Of a DNA stretch of 64,000 nucleotides, positions 18,504 to 27,351 are shown one piece after another; positions within the stretch are counted from its first letter, which is position 1; each line of letters begins with the position of its first letter. Source of the stretch: Okeania sp. SIO2B3. Its GTDB lineage: Bacteria; Cyanobacteriota; Cyanobacteriia; Cyanobacteriales; Microcoleaceae. The DNA is taken from the NCBI RefSeq assembly GCF_010672525.1, contig NZ_JAAHGH010000021.1, positions 1 through 64,000 on the forward strand. Reading direction: 5' to 3'. The position numbers were made by a program, and so were the translations under genes. The notes beneath the pieces were generated by a model. That model saw only the letters and a program-made list of their open reading frames with translations. It was not told the DNA's origin and did no database searches.

Positions 18504-19826
18504 ATGAGTCAACTACAAGATGGACAAAACATTGCCACCGAAATTTCTAGTGCAAACTGTATAATTGAAAAACGCCTTGCGGAAGGCGGACAAGGAGAAG
18601 TTTACCAAGTTAATGTCAATGGGGAATCAATGGCTCTCAAATGGTATTTTCCCCATATTGTTGAACAAGACCCCCGTCAAAAAGAGCGCTTACAAAATGC
18701 TATTCAAAGTGGTGCCCCTAACGACCGATTTCTTTGGCCAATAGATTTAGCACTAACTCCCGAACAACCCTCATCCTATGGTTATATAATGCCTCTACGA
18801 GAACCACGTTTTAAAAGTCTAAACGATTTAGTCAAACGTAGGATTGACCCTAGTTTTCGTGCTTTAGTGACAGCAGGATTTGAACTAGCTGATAGTTATT
18901 ATCAACTTCATGCCAAAGGATTATGCTATCGAGATATTTCTTTTGGCAATGCTTTTTTTGACCCCGATACGGGAGAAGTGCGCATTTGTGATAATGATAA
19001 TGTAGACGTGGACAAAACGCCTGGAAGTGTTGCCGGAACCCCACGTTTTATGGCACCAGAAATAGTCAAAGGTGAAGCAAACCCTAGCACACGAACTGAC
19101 TTATTTTCCTTAACAGTTTTGCTATTTTATATTCTCTTCAACCATCATCCTTTAGAGGGAGCAAAAGAACAAGCTATTCATTGTTTTGACTTGCCAGCAA
19201 TGACAAAAATTTATGGTACAGAGGCACTTTTTATATTTGACCCCGACGATCATTCCAACCGTCCCGTTCCTGGGGTACAAGATAATCCTCTTGTTTTTTG
19301 GGATATTTATCCTCAATCATTGCGAGACTTATTTACCAGAGCTTTTACCGATGGAATTAAAGACCCTGAAAATGGTCGAGTACAGGAAAATGAGTGGCGT
19401 AAAACTATGCTGAATTTGCGAGATTCCATCATTTACTGTCCTCATTGTGGGGAACAAAATTTTTATGATATAAATGCTCTGAAAAAACAAGGAAAACTCA
19501 ATCCTTGTTGGAATTGTCAAAAAGAAATAGTTACACCACCTCGTATCCGTATTGGTAAAAAAATTATCATGCTAAATCACGATACTAAGTTATTTCCTCA
19601 TCATGTAGACGATGGGAAAAAATATGATTTTTCAGAAGCAGTAGCAGGGGTAGTTAGAAATCCTAAAAATCCTAACCTTTGGGGATTGAAAAATCTATCC
19701 ACCGCAAAATGGGTGGTGACAACAGCTGATAATAATATGAAAGATGTTGAACCTGGACGTAGTGTTACTATGGCAGTGGGAACTAAAATTAACTTCGGAA
19801 CTGAAAAAGGAGAAATTCGAGTTTAG
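18504..19826 (+). CDS. Atypical Ser/Thr protein kinase with zinc ribbon and shared C-terminal domain
   Basis: I choose ATG 18504, giving 440 residues, over the TTG 36 bases upstream. The kinase fold (about 15-300) has a Gly loop AEGGQGEVY and Lys46 (ALKW). The catalytic loop reads YRDISFGN (Asp144, Asn149), with Ser where Lys is usual. CDNDN replaces DFG, and APE is at 184-186. A four-Cys zinc ribbon follows (C312, C315, C335, C338). The last about 85 residues match the end of the vWA protein at 13632. It is the kinase partner of the upstream PP2C and the TerY-like proteins. A 91-bp element sits immediately after its stop codon. Confidence 0.85.
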   Translation: MSQLQDGQNIATEISSANCIIEKRLAEGGQGEVYQVNVNGESMALKWYFPHIVEQDPRQKERLQNAIQSGAPNDRFLWPIDLALTPEQPSSYGYIMPLREPRFKSLNDLVKRRIDPSFRALVTAGFELADSYYQLHAKGLCYRDISFGNAFFDPDTGEVRICDNDNVDVDKTPGSVAGTPRFMAPEIVKGEANPSTRTDLFSLTVLLFYILFNHHPLEGAKEQAIHCFDLPAMTKIYGTEALFIFDPDDHSNRPVPGVQDNPLVFWDIYPQSLRDLFTRAFTDGIKDPENGRVQENEWRKTMLNLRDSIIYCPHCGEQNFYDINALKKQGKLNPCWNCQKEIVTPPRIRIGKKIIMLNHDTKLFPHHVDDGKKYDFSEAVAGVVRNPKNPNLWGLKNLSTAKWVVTTADNNMKDVEPGRSVTMAVGTKINFGTEKGEIRV

Positions 19827-19917
19827 CAGGACTTACGCACGGACACTAAATTGAGTGAGGGCGAATGCCATTCGCCCCTACATATGGTGTTTTAAAGGTT
19901 AATTTGTGTAAGTCCTG
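19827..19917 (-). mobile_element. 91-bp MITE, copy 2, inverted
   Basis: It begins CAGGACTTACGCACGG and ends TTGTGTAAGTCCTG, the reverse complement of copy 1 at 16776. It is flanked by a perfect 5-base duplication, TTTAG (19822-19826 and 19918-19922). The left TTTAG contains the TAG stop codon of the kinase gene, so the element landed exactly at the gene end without changing the protein. Confidence 0.88.
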
Positions 19918-19982
19918 TTTAGCTTTCCTTTCAAATTTTTTGACACAGAAAACATTAAACAATTACTTAGGAGAAACAACTT

Positions 19983-21134
19983 ATGTGCGCACTTCCTGGG
20001 GGAACATTAGCAACTCGTCCTCTGCACTTTATTTGGATTTGTGATGCTTCTGGTTCAATGTCTTTGGATAGAAAAATCCAATCTCTGAATAATGCTATCC
20101 GCAAAACACTACCTCAGATGAGACAGGTTGCAGATGAAAATCCAAATGCTACTGTGCTGATCAGAACATTACGTTTTTCTAGTGGTGCAACGTGGGTTCA
20201 AAATGCCCCTGTACCACTAGAAAATTTTCAATGGACTGACTTGAGTGCTGATGAAGTACCTCAAACAGCAGCTTTTTCTGCTGAATTTAAAAGACGTTTG
20301 GATCGGGAGGGGGCAAAATCTGGAGACGTTCAATTTTCTCTAATGTGGAACAATTACAACGATCTCGATCTTCATGCTATTTGTCCCTGCGGTACAGAAA
20401 TTTACTATAGCAAGAAAAAATGTCCTGTGTGTCAAGGTGAATTGGATGTTGATATGAATGTAAGTCCAACATCAGAAGAACCTGTAGAAAATATCTATTG
20501 GCCGCCAGGAGGTTCGCCAATGGGACATTATAAAGTTTTTGTCAATCATTTTAAAAATCATGGTCGTTCAGGTTGTAACGATCCCACATCATTCAAAGTG
20601 GCAGTTTCAGTAGGAGGAGTAGTTCAAGAGTTTACTGGCAATATAAATGAAAAGAAAAAGAAACTTATTTATGAATTTGATTTGGATGAAACTCTGGCAA
20701 CTGTAGGAGGAGGAAATACTGATATGGGAACAGCTTTAGAAATGCTTGCCGAACAGTTAAAGACTCCTCCTATGAGCGATCGCGCCTTGCCTCCTGTCCT
20801 AGTGTTGCTTTCTGATGGTCAACCTACTGATGATTTTGAGAACGGTTTAAGAGCATTAATGGCACAACCTTGGGCTAAGAAAGCAGTTCGTATTGCCATT
20901 GCTATCGGTCAAGATGCAGATGAAGATGTACTGCAAAAATTCATAGCACATCCAGAATTCAAACCTTTAAAAGCTAGTAATCCTGAATCACTGCTTACAT
21001 ATATTAAATGGGCTTCTACTGCTGTTTTAAAAGCTGCTTCATCACCTGCTGGACAAGTAGCTGGTGCATCAGGTAATGTTCCTATTGCTCCGCCTCCCAC
21101 AGTTCAAATACCTTCTACAGATGAGGTTTGGTGA
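19983..21134 (+). CDS. TerY-like vWA protein interrupted by a YfaP-like Cys4 domain
   Basis: The protein has 383 residues. It aligns with the TerY-like protein at 15852 over residues 4-90 (MIDAS DASGSMS: Asp21, Ser23, Ser25) and again from about 241 (GGGNTDMGTA, Thr246; VLLSDGQPTDDF). Between lies an insert of about 150 residues with the marks of a YfaP/DUF2135-type beta domain: GDVQFSLMWNNYNDLDLHA, ENIYWPPGG and YKVFVNHFKNHG. The insert has its own CPC..CPVC zinc site (C134, C136, C147, C150). The protein ends STDEVW, echoing DDDDIW in its paralogue. It closes the locus and probably senses or binds a ligand. Confidence 0.85.
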   Translation: MCALPGGTLATRPLHFIWICDASGSMSLDRKIQSLNNAIRKTLPQMRQVADENPNATVLIRTLRFSSGATWVQNAPVPLENFQWTDLSADEVPQTAAFSAEFKRRLDREGAKSGDVQFSLMWNNYNDLDLHAICPCGTEIYYSKKKCPVCQGELDVDMNVSPTSEEPVENIYWPPGGSPMGHYKVFVNHFKNHGRSGCNDPTSFKVAVSVGGVVQEFTGNINEKKKKLIYEFDLDETLATVGGGNTDMGTALEMLAEQLKTPPMSDRALPPVLVLLSDGQPTDDFENGLRALMAQPWAKKAVRIAIAIGQDADEDVLQKFIAHPEFKPLKASNPESLLTYIKWASTAVLKAASSPAGQVAGASGNVPIAPPPTVQIPSTDEVW

Positions 21135-21374
21135 GATTTGTAGATTTTTCAGCAGTTGTCAAACAGATAAATTAGTAATCCTTGTCCTCTTCCCTTCTAA
21201 AATTCTGTCTCGCCCTCCTGGGAGGGGGAGGGGCGAGGGGTGGGTTGTCTCCTCACTCCTTCTTCTATACTACATTTTGTGGTGCGGAATGTGGGTCGAA
21301 TAGTAAAATCATTGTAGTGCGGGCATCTTGCCCGCGACAGGTATACCTCACGGGCAACGGGAACCGCTGTAACT
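21135..21374. other. Intergenic with two palindromic repeats
   Basis: TACATTTTGTGGTGCGGAAT (about 21271) recurs inverted near 23080, and GTAGTGCGGGCATCTTGCCC (about 21314) recurs inverted near 5369. No coding sequence is seen. Confidence 0.55.
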
Positions 21375-21574
21375 AGGGCTTGCTGAATAAAATTGTAATC
21401 AATACCTGTAAAAGCTTTCATGGTTTTTTATCCTGAAAAAGTACAAGTTTTTTGCTCAATTAGTCTAAAAATGCTAATATTTTTCCCCTGGCGATCAGAA
21501 AATTTAGCCGTAGCAGATAGTCTAAACTGTTGCCTGTTGCCTATCATCACCATCAGACTTTTTCAGCAAACCCT
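21375..21574 (+). mobile_element. 200-bp member of the AGGGCTTGCTGA MITE family
   Basis: It starts AGGGCTTGCTGAATAAAAT and ends AGACTTTTTCAGCAAACCCT. The sequence is flanked by AACT on both sides, a 4-base target duplication. It is shorter than the 268-bp copies and lacks their G+C-rich centre. It ends 21 bases before the next start codon, so it may supply part of that gene's leader. Confidence 0.8.
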
Positions 21575-21595
21575 AACTAATAACTGATAACTGAA

Positions 21596-22951
21596 ATGAC
21601 AAACACCATTGCTTTACTTGCTTATGACAGCAAAAAGGACAACTTAGTTGAATTTGTCAAACAACATCAAGTTGTGCTATCTCGCTATAAATTAATTGCC
21701 CCAGAAGACACTGCTCAATATCTTTTACAAGAAGCAGCTATAAAAATAAACTCTGTATTACCAATTTCCTTGGGAGGAGATGCTCAAATAGCAGCAGAAA
21801 TAGCCACAGGAAATATTATTGCTGTTATCTGTTTAGTAGACTACTTATTCTCTCAATCTTATGAACCAGACCTCAAATTATTACTGCGTATTTGTCAGGT
21901 ACATAATGTTCCCATTGCCATTAATATTGCCACTGCTGAAGCAATTATTAATAGTTTTATTCAAGCTACTGTTGCCCACCTCATATTCAACCCTGTATCT
22001 GGCCAGGGCAATGCTCAACAAGAATTATCATTAATTAAATCACTTCTCGAGCCTCATCTACATTTACATATACACGAAACCACTATAGAACAAACAGCAG
22101 AAGAATTGACAAAAGTAGCGATCGCTAAACAAGCAGATATTATTATTGCTTCTGGCGGTGATGGCACTGTTTCTGCCGTCGCTGGAGAATTAGTAAATAC
22201 TGGTATTCCTCTGGGTGTAATTCCTAGAGGTACTGCCAATGCTTTTGGTATGGCTTTAGGAATTCCCAGTATTACACCAATTAGAAGTGCTTGTGAGATT
22301 ATCTTAGCAGGTAAAATTCGTACAATAGATGTTGGTCAGTGTAATGAGCGTACCATGATTTTATTAGCAGGAGTGGGGTATGAAGCAGAAACTATAGAGA
22401 GAGCAGATCGAGAAGCAAAAAATCGTTGGGGAGTCCTTGCCTATATGATGGCAGGTTGGCAACAACTAAACGAACAACAACTTTTTGATGTTGAAATAGA
22501 AATTGATGGTGTTACCAAAACCTTTGAAGCGGGAGCAATAACTATTGCCAATGCAGCTCCACCAACATCAGTTTTAGCTCAAGGTTTGGGAGAAGTAATT
22601 ATGAATGATGGTTTATTAGAAGTAATGATTATTACCTCTAATAGTAGACTGCAAGCTGTTAATACTATAGTTAGAATGTTTGGTTCAGCTATATTTAAAA
22701 CTCCTGCTCAAGATCAAGATACTATTGGTTTGCGAACAAAGCAGGTAAAAGTTAATACAGATCCACCGCAAAAAGTTGTACTTGATGGTGAAATTATTGG
22801 CACTACTCCAGTTGAGATTAAGTGTATTCCTGATGGTTTAATTGTGCTTGCTCCACCAACTAATGAAATTGAAGAAAAATCTGCCTGGAGTTTCTTATCT
22901 TTACCAACAAGAGTTAAAAATCAGGTTCTGCAAAATGATGAGATAATTTAG
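21596..22951 (+). CDS. Diacylglycerol/lipid kinase with methylglyoxal-synthase-like N terminus
   Basis: The protein has 451 residues. Residues about 1-122 look like a methylglyoxal-synthase-type fold (IALLAYDSKKDNLVEFV, LPISLGGDAQIAAEIA). From about 123 comes a DAGK catalytic domain: LIFNPVSGQG, the nucleotide loop SGGDGTVS, GVIPRGTANAF and the C-terminal VLDGEIIG motif. The family phosphorylates diacylglycerol or a related lipid using ATP at the inner membrane. This fusion is known in cyanobacteria. The gene stands alone between repeat elements and is probably unrelated to the upstream locus. Confidence 0.88.
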   Translation: MTNTIALLAYDSKKDNLVEFVKQHQVVLSRYKLIAPEDTAQYLLQEAAIKINSVLPISLGGDAQIAAEIATGNIIAVICLVDYLFSQSYEPDLKLLLRICQVHNVPIAINIATAEAIINSFIQATVAHLIFNPVSGQGNAQQELSLIKSLLEPHLHLHIHETTIEQTAEELTKVAIAKQADIIIASGGDGTVSAVAGELVNTGIPLGVIPRGTANAFGMALGIPSITPIRSACEIILAGKIRTIDVGQCNERTMILLAGVGYEAETIERADREAKNRWGVLAYMMAGWQQLNEQQLFDVEIEIDGVTKTFEAGAITIANAAPPTSVLAQGLGEVIMNDGLLEVMIITSNSRLQAVNTIVRMFGSAIFKTPAQDQDTIGLRTKQVKVNTDPPQKVVLDGEIIGTTPVEIKCIPDGLIVLAPPTNEIEEKSAWSFLSLPTRVKNQVLQNDEII

Positions 22952-23618
22952 AAGGAAGAAGAAAGAAGAAAGACGGAAGAAGGAAAAATTTTGTGGGTGT
23001 TGGTGAATTAGTGTATGATATCAATCTTCATTACTTAGGAGTAAGCATGGTTTGATGATTAAATCTAAAACCTACATTCCGCACCACAAAATGTAGCAAC
23101 CGAAGAAGGAGTCAGGAGACAGGAGACAGGAGACAGAATTTGAGAAGAAAATCATAGCTGCCGTGATTGAGTAATCATGTATAGCAAGTATTTATGCGTA
23201 AATTATTTACTAGGAATTTGATGAACGAAAAAAGTATTGAGATGATTTGCATAGTATAAATATTTACCAAGCTACAGATTCATATACTACTTTTAATGAG
23301 ACAAATTGAAGTACAAAATGTGGGCTAAAATAATTACCAGATAAAGGTTTTAGCCTTTTTAGGCACTGAAAAAGTACATGGTTTTCAGCTCTTCATGCTC
23401 AAAAAGTTAGCATTTTTAGAAGAGTTGGGCAAAAAAATTCTCCCCTACTCCCCTTTTCCCCTCCTGGGAGGGGGAGGGGTTAGGGGTGGGTCCCCTACTC
23501 CTTAAAAAAGACTTTTTCAGCAAACCCTAAGTAGTCAGGAGGGAAGAAATTAGAGAAAAGTAGAGGTAATTTCAAAATTTCTTTGGTACTGTAAATTCTT
23601 AAATTTTATAAAAAAATA
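22952..23618. other. Intergenic: short tandem repeats and a decayed MITE
   Basis: It holds GAAGGAAGAAGAAAGAAGAA purine runs (about 22951), a CATTCCGCACCACAAAATG hairpin (about 23080) and CAGGAGA heptamers (about 23110). 23313-23528 appears to be a degenerate AGGGCTTGCTGA-family element: the right end ACTTTTTCAGCAAACCCT is intact, the left end is eroded, and AAGT flanks both sides. No gene is seen. Confidence 0.65.
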
Positions 23619-25040
23619 ATGATCTACTCAGACAAAATCAATATTTCACAGCAACAACCTAAAAAAGGTAACCATGCAATCGTAATTGGTGGTAGTATTG
23701 CAGGGTTATTAGGAGGGCGAATATTAACAAACCATTTTCAGCAAGTAACAATAATAGAGCGCGATCGCTTTCCCGAACATCCCCAATTTCGGCCAGGAGT
23801 AGCTCAAAGCCATCATGTCCATGTACTATTATCCAAAGGTCAACAAATTTTAGAGCAACTGTTTCCTGGTTTAGTCAAAGATTTGGAAACTGCAGGTTCC
23901 CTAAAAATTGATTGGGCAGCAGAATTTCCCTGGTATAATTTATTTGGTTGGCAACCTCGGTTTCGTTCCGAGATAAAAAGTTGTCTTTGTAGTCGCCATC
24001 TGTTAGAGTGGTCAATACGCCGTCAATTAACTGCTGATTACAGCGTGCAATTTCTAGAAGGCACTCAGGTAAAAAATTTACTCAGCAATGTTAATAACTC
24101 TAAAGTTACAGGAGTACGAATAAAGTCAAATTCTCACGAACAAGATTTAACTGCCGACTTAGTTGTTGATGCTAGTGGGCGAAATTCCTCTCTACCTAAA
24201 TGGTTAACTGCTTTAGGTTATCAAGCTCCGGAAGAAACAGTAATAAATTCTTTTTTGGGCTACAGTAGTCGATGGTATAAGTGTCCAGAGGGTTTTCAGA
24301 CAGATTGGAAAGTATTAGCAGTAGCACCAAAACCACCAAACGATCGCCGTGGTGGGGTCATCTATTCGGTGGAAAATGATTGTTTGGTGACTACTCTGTG
24401 GGCTGTAAACAAAGATTATCCTCCTACTGACGAAGTTGGTTTCCTAGAATTTGCCCGTAGTTTGCGAAATCCCATTGTCTACGAATTTATTAAAGATGCT
24501 CAACCCATTTCCCCAGTTTATAGCTACCGACGTACGGAAAATCGCCTCAGTCATTACGATAAATTATCAAGACTACCAGATGGTATTATTGCTATAGGTG
24601 ATGCAGTATGTTGCTTTAATCCTGTTTATGGTCAAGGTATGACTGTAGCTGCTTTAGGAGCGATCACCCTTGATGGATGTCTGCAAAGTAATCCCAGTCT
24701 TAAAGGTTTGAGCAAGTATTTCCAGAAGCAACTTGCTCAAGTAAATTCTATCCCTTGGTTAATGGCAACTGCGGAAGACTTACGTTGGCCAGGTACAGAA
24801 GGTGCCAAACCAGACTGGATGACAAGATTAATACAGCAATATTTAGACCAGGTATTGCGGCTTTCAGTAGAGCACCCGGAAGTTTATCAAAAATATATAG
24901 TAGTCATGCAACTGACTCAACCTCCAAAAATTCTGTTTCAACCTGATATTATGGCAAAAATTTTGGGGCAGATAATCAAAAATAATCAACAATTTGAGTC
25001 AACAGATCGAGAGCAAAATATTCCTAAACTGCTTTGCTAA
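23619..25040 (+). CDS. FAD-dependent oxidoreductase/monooxygenase
   Basis: The protein has 473 residues. GGSIAGLLGGRILTNHF (about 24-40) is a Rossmann FAD-binding loop, followed by IIERD. DASGRNSSLPKW lies in the middle, and the second FAD motif AIGDAVCCFNPVYGQGM is near 330. The pattern fits the group of flavin monooxygenases that includes LasC-like epoxidases, halogenase relatives and UbiH-like hydroxylases. It faces the ACP-fused synthase gene tail to tail with a 74-base gap, so it may tailor the product of that cluster. Substrate unknown. Confidence 0.82.
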   Translation: MIYSDKINISQQQPKKGNHAIVIGGSIAGLLGGRILTNHFQQVTIIERDRFPEHPQFRPGVAQSHHVHVLLSKGQQILEQLFPGLVKDLETAGSLKIDWAAEFPWYNLFGWQPRFRSEIKSCLCSRHLLEWSIRRQLTADYSVQFLEGTQVKNLLSNVNNSKVTGVRIKSNSHEQDLTADLVVDASGRNSSLPKWLTALGYQAPEETVINSFLGYSSRWYKCPEGFQTDWKVLAVAPKPPNDRRGGVIYSVENDCLVTTLWAVNKDYPPTDEVGFLEFARSLRNPIVYEFIKDAQPISPVYSYRRTENRLSHYDKLSRLPDGIIAIGDAVCCFNPVYGQGMTVAALGAITLDGCLQSNPSLKGLSKYFQKQLAQVNSIPWLMATAEDLRWPGTEGAKPDWMTRLIQQYLDQVLRLSVEHPEVYQKYIVVMQLTQPPKILFQPDIMAKILGQIIKNNQQFESTDREQNIPKLLC

Positions 25041-25114
25041 ATCACTTTGATTTGTCAATGTGAATAGCTAATAGCTAATTGTATTATTTATGATTAGCTA
25101 TTAGCCATTATCTA

Positions 25115-26749
25115 CTAAATATCCATCTTCCTCAGCTCTTCAGCAAGAGCATCTATAGTAAAACGAATTTGTTCCTCTGTGTGATTACAAGTGATAAAAA
25201 AGCGCAGTCGAGCTGCATTGTGTGGTACAGAAGGATAAAACATAAACGGTACATTAATTCCCCGCTTAAATAAATTTTGGGATAATAGTACAGACTTAAT
25301 AGACTCACCCACAATAATAGGTATCACTGGAGAGTCTTTACTCATACCAGTATTCAAACCTCGTTCGCGAGCGCATTCCAAAAATAGTCGAGACCTTTCT
25401 TGCAATTGTGCTACCCTTTCCGGTTCCGCTTTCAACAGACGAATAGCTGCTAATACTGATGCTGCATCTGGTGGGGAAATACCTACACTATAGACAAATC
25501 CTGGAGAAGTATACTTAAGATATTCTACTAATGCTTTGCTGCCAGCAATATAACCACCACAACTAGCAAAAGATTTACTTAAAGTACCCATCCATAAATC
25601 AATATCATTGGGGTTGACCCCAAAATACTCACTAATACCCCTACCATGGTTGCCAATAGTACCGATAGAATGAGCCTCATCTACCATCAGAAAAGCTTTG
25701 TAACGTTGTTTAATTTCTATAAATTTCGGTAAGTCTGGAATATCACCATCTGTACTATATACACCTTCTATAGCAATAAGTATCCGTTTATAACGATGAC
25801 GGCGATCGCTCAATAACCTATCCAAAGCTTGCCAGTCATTATGAGGAAAAGCAATAATAGTTGCTCCTGATAACAAACAACCTTGGAAAATACTATTATG
25901 GCTCAAAGAGTCATGGAGAATTAAATCATTTTGCCCGAACAAATGACTAATAGTAGTAACATTAGTGGCATGACCGCCGACATAAACAATACTATCTTCT
26001 ACGCCGATAAAATCAGCAATTTCTCTTTCCAATTCCTGATGTAATGGCTTTTCTCCTGATAGCAACCTACTGGCAGAAACAGAAGTACCATAGCGATCGA
26101 TAGCTTCCTTCGCTGCATTAGATACTGAGGAGTCGCCACACATACCTAAATAATTATAGGTAGCATAATTAACCAATTCCCTACCACCGATAACTGTGGT
26201 ATTATTATTAATCCGTTCTTGAGGTATAAAAAACGGATTACCAATACCTGTAGCATTAATTTCTGCCATTTGCTTTTGCAGTTGCAGATATTCTGGGTAC
26301 AGGTCGAAGTTATAATATTCTAAAGGAATTTCTTCAGTTTCAATAGTTGGATTAGAAGTTGGGACCTCAGCCTCATCTTCTAATTTTTTGTGAATATTTG
26401 GCCCTGTATCTTGGGTGGTATCCTCCACTAAATATTCAGCTAAAGCCTCAATAGTTGGATAATCTAATAATAGAGTTGGAGGAAGTCGCCTACCAAGGAG
26501 ATTTTCTAGTTCTCCAGAAAGATTGACCACTTCAATTGAGTTGAGGCCATAATCAATAAAATCCCGCTCAATATCTATCTCATGGATATCAAGTTCTAGT
26601 CTTTCGGCCAATTGGGATATCAACCAGGACTTAATAGTTTCTATCGATGCAGATAATTGTGGGACTTGCAAGGCAGGTTCTGGCTCGTTGTTTACTAAAG
26701 ACAGATGTTGGCTGTCCTTCTCATTCGTAAGCTGGTTCAACAGTTTCAT
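25115..26749 (-). CDS. Acyl-carrier-protein fused alpha-oxoamine synthase
   Basis: The protein has 544 residues. Residues about 35-110 are an acyl carrier domain with the phosphopantetheine site DYGLNS (Ser71). Residues about 150-540 are a PLP enzyme of the alpha-oxoamine synthase family (KBL, BioF, serine palmitoyltransferase): MVDEAHSIGT (Asp357, His360) and the Schiff-base lysine in TLSKSFASCGGY (Lys392). Such enzymes condense an acyl thioester with an amino acid, losing CO2 to leave an amino ketone. The built-in carrier suggests the acyl group comes from the nearby fatty acyl-AMP ligase. PigH-type proteins have a comparable ACP-synthase architecture. Confidence 0.9.
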   Translation of the reverse strand: MKLLNQLTNEKDSQHLSLVNNEPEPALQVPQLSASIETIKSWLISQLAERLELDIHEIDIERDFIDYGLNSIEVVNLSGELENLLGRRLPPTLLLDYPTIEALAEYLVEDTTQDTGPNIHKKLEDEAEVPTSNPTIETEEIPLEYYNFDLYPEYLQLQKQMAEINATGIGNPFFIPQERINNNTTVIGGRELVNYATYNYLGMCGDSSVSNAAKEAIDRYGTSVSASRLLSGEKPLHQELEREIADFIGVEDSIVYVGGHATNVTTISHLFGQNDLILHDSLSHNSIFQGCLLSGATIIAFPHNDWQALDRLLSDRRHRYKRILIAIEGVYSTDGDIPDLPKFIEIKQRYKAFLMVDEAHSIGTIGNHGRGISEYFGVNPNDIDLWMGTLSKSFASCGGYIAGSKALVEYLKYTSPGFVYSVGISPPDAASVLAAIRLLKAEPERVAQLQERSRLFLECARERGLNTGMSKDSPVIPIIVGESIKSVLLSQNLFKRGINVPFMFYPSVPHNAARLRFFITCNHTEEQIRFTIDALAEELRKMDI

Positions 26750-27062
26750 TGTTCACTCCTGCACCACGTTAAAATTGCTTGTCACTTAGTTTTGTCTAGT
26801 AGCTTATATGCAATAACACATATTGGGGTAAAAAAGTCCCTCTCAAAAATCATAAATTTGATTTATGATTTTTTAGGACTAACTTCTAACTTGTAACAAT
26901 TACCTAAAATAGCTAACTATTTCAACTGATTGACCCCCCCAAAAAAAACACTGGGGAAGGCATGATGGTTATTGTGCCATTATCTTATACGAAGTAGGAA
27001 GGAAGAAGGGAGAAGGAAGAAGGGAGAAGGGAGAAGGGAGAAGGGAGAAGGAAGAAGTCATC

Positions 27063-27185
27063 AGATTGTTCTGGAGTCACAAATGCTTTGTAGTTCTCGT
27101 CTTTAGCTACTTCGATTCCTAAAATTTTTAACCGAGCGTAGAGTGCAGGACGGGAGCGTAGGCCATATCTAGATAATAATTATTG
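27063..27185 (-). pseudogene. Fragment of a helix-turn-helix N-terminal domain
   Basis: On the minus strand an open stretch encodes YGLRSRPALYARLKILGIEV followed by AKDENYKAFVTPEQSDD. This is the pattern of the N-terminal HTH found on several cyanobacterial proteins. There is no start codon and the frame runs into the purine repeat, so it is a remnant at best. Confidence 0.4.
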
Positions 27186-27351
27186 GACATTAATTGTTCA
27201 TTTTACGGTTCTGTTGTCACAAAACATATTACATAGTGAGCAAAAAAAACTCCCTCTGAATATTGAGGAAGCTTTCAGTATTACTTACCCGACAGCAATT
27301 TTTAAGCTCTTAAACTGGATTTAAGAAATGGTTAATTGTCCAGCTAAGATT

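Noticed and set aside
4400-21134. Tellurium-resistance (ter) operon
   Set aside because: Only TerY-like vWA proteins, PP2C and a kinase are shared with ter loci; TerC, TerD or TerB genes are not seen, so I do not use that name.
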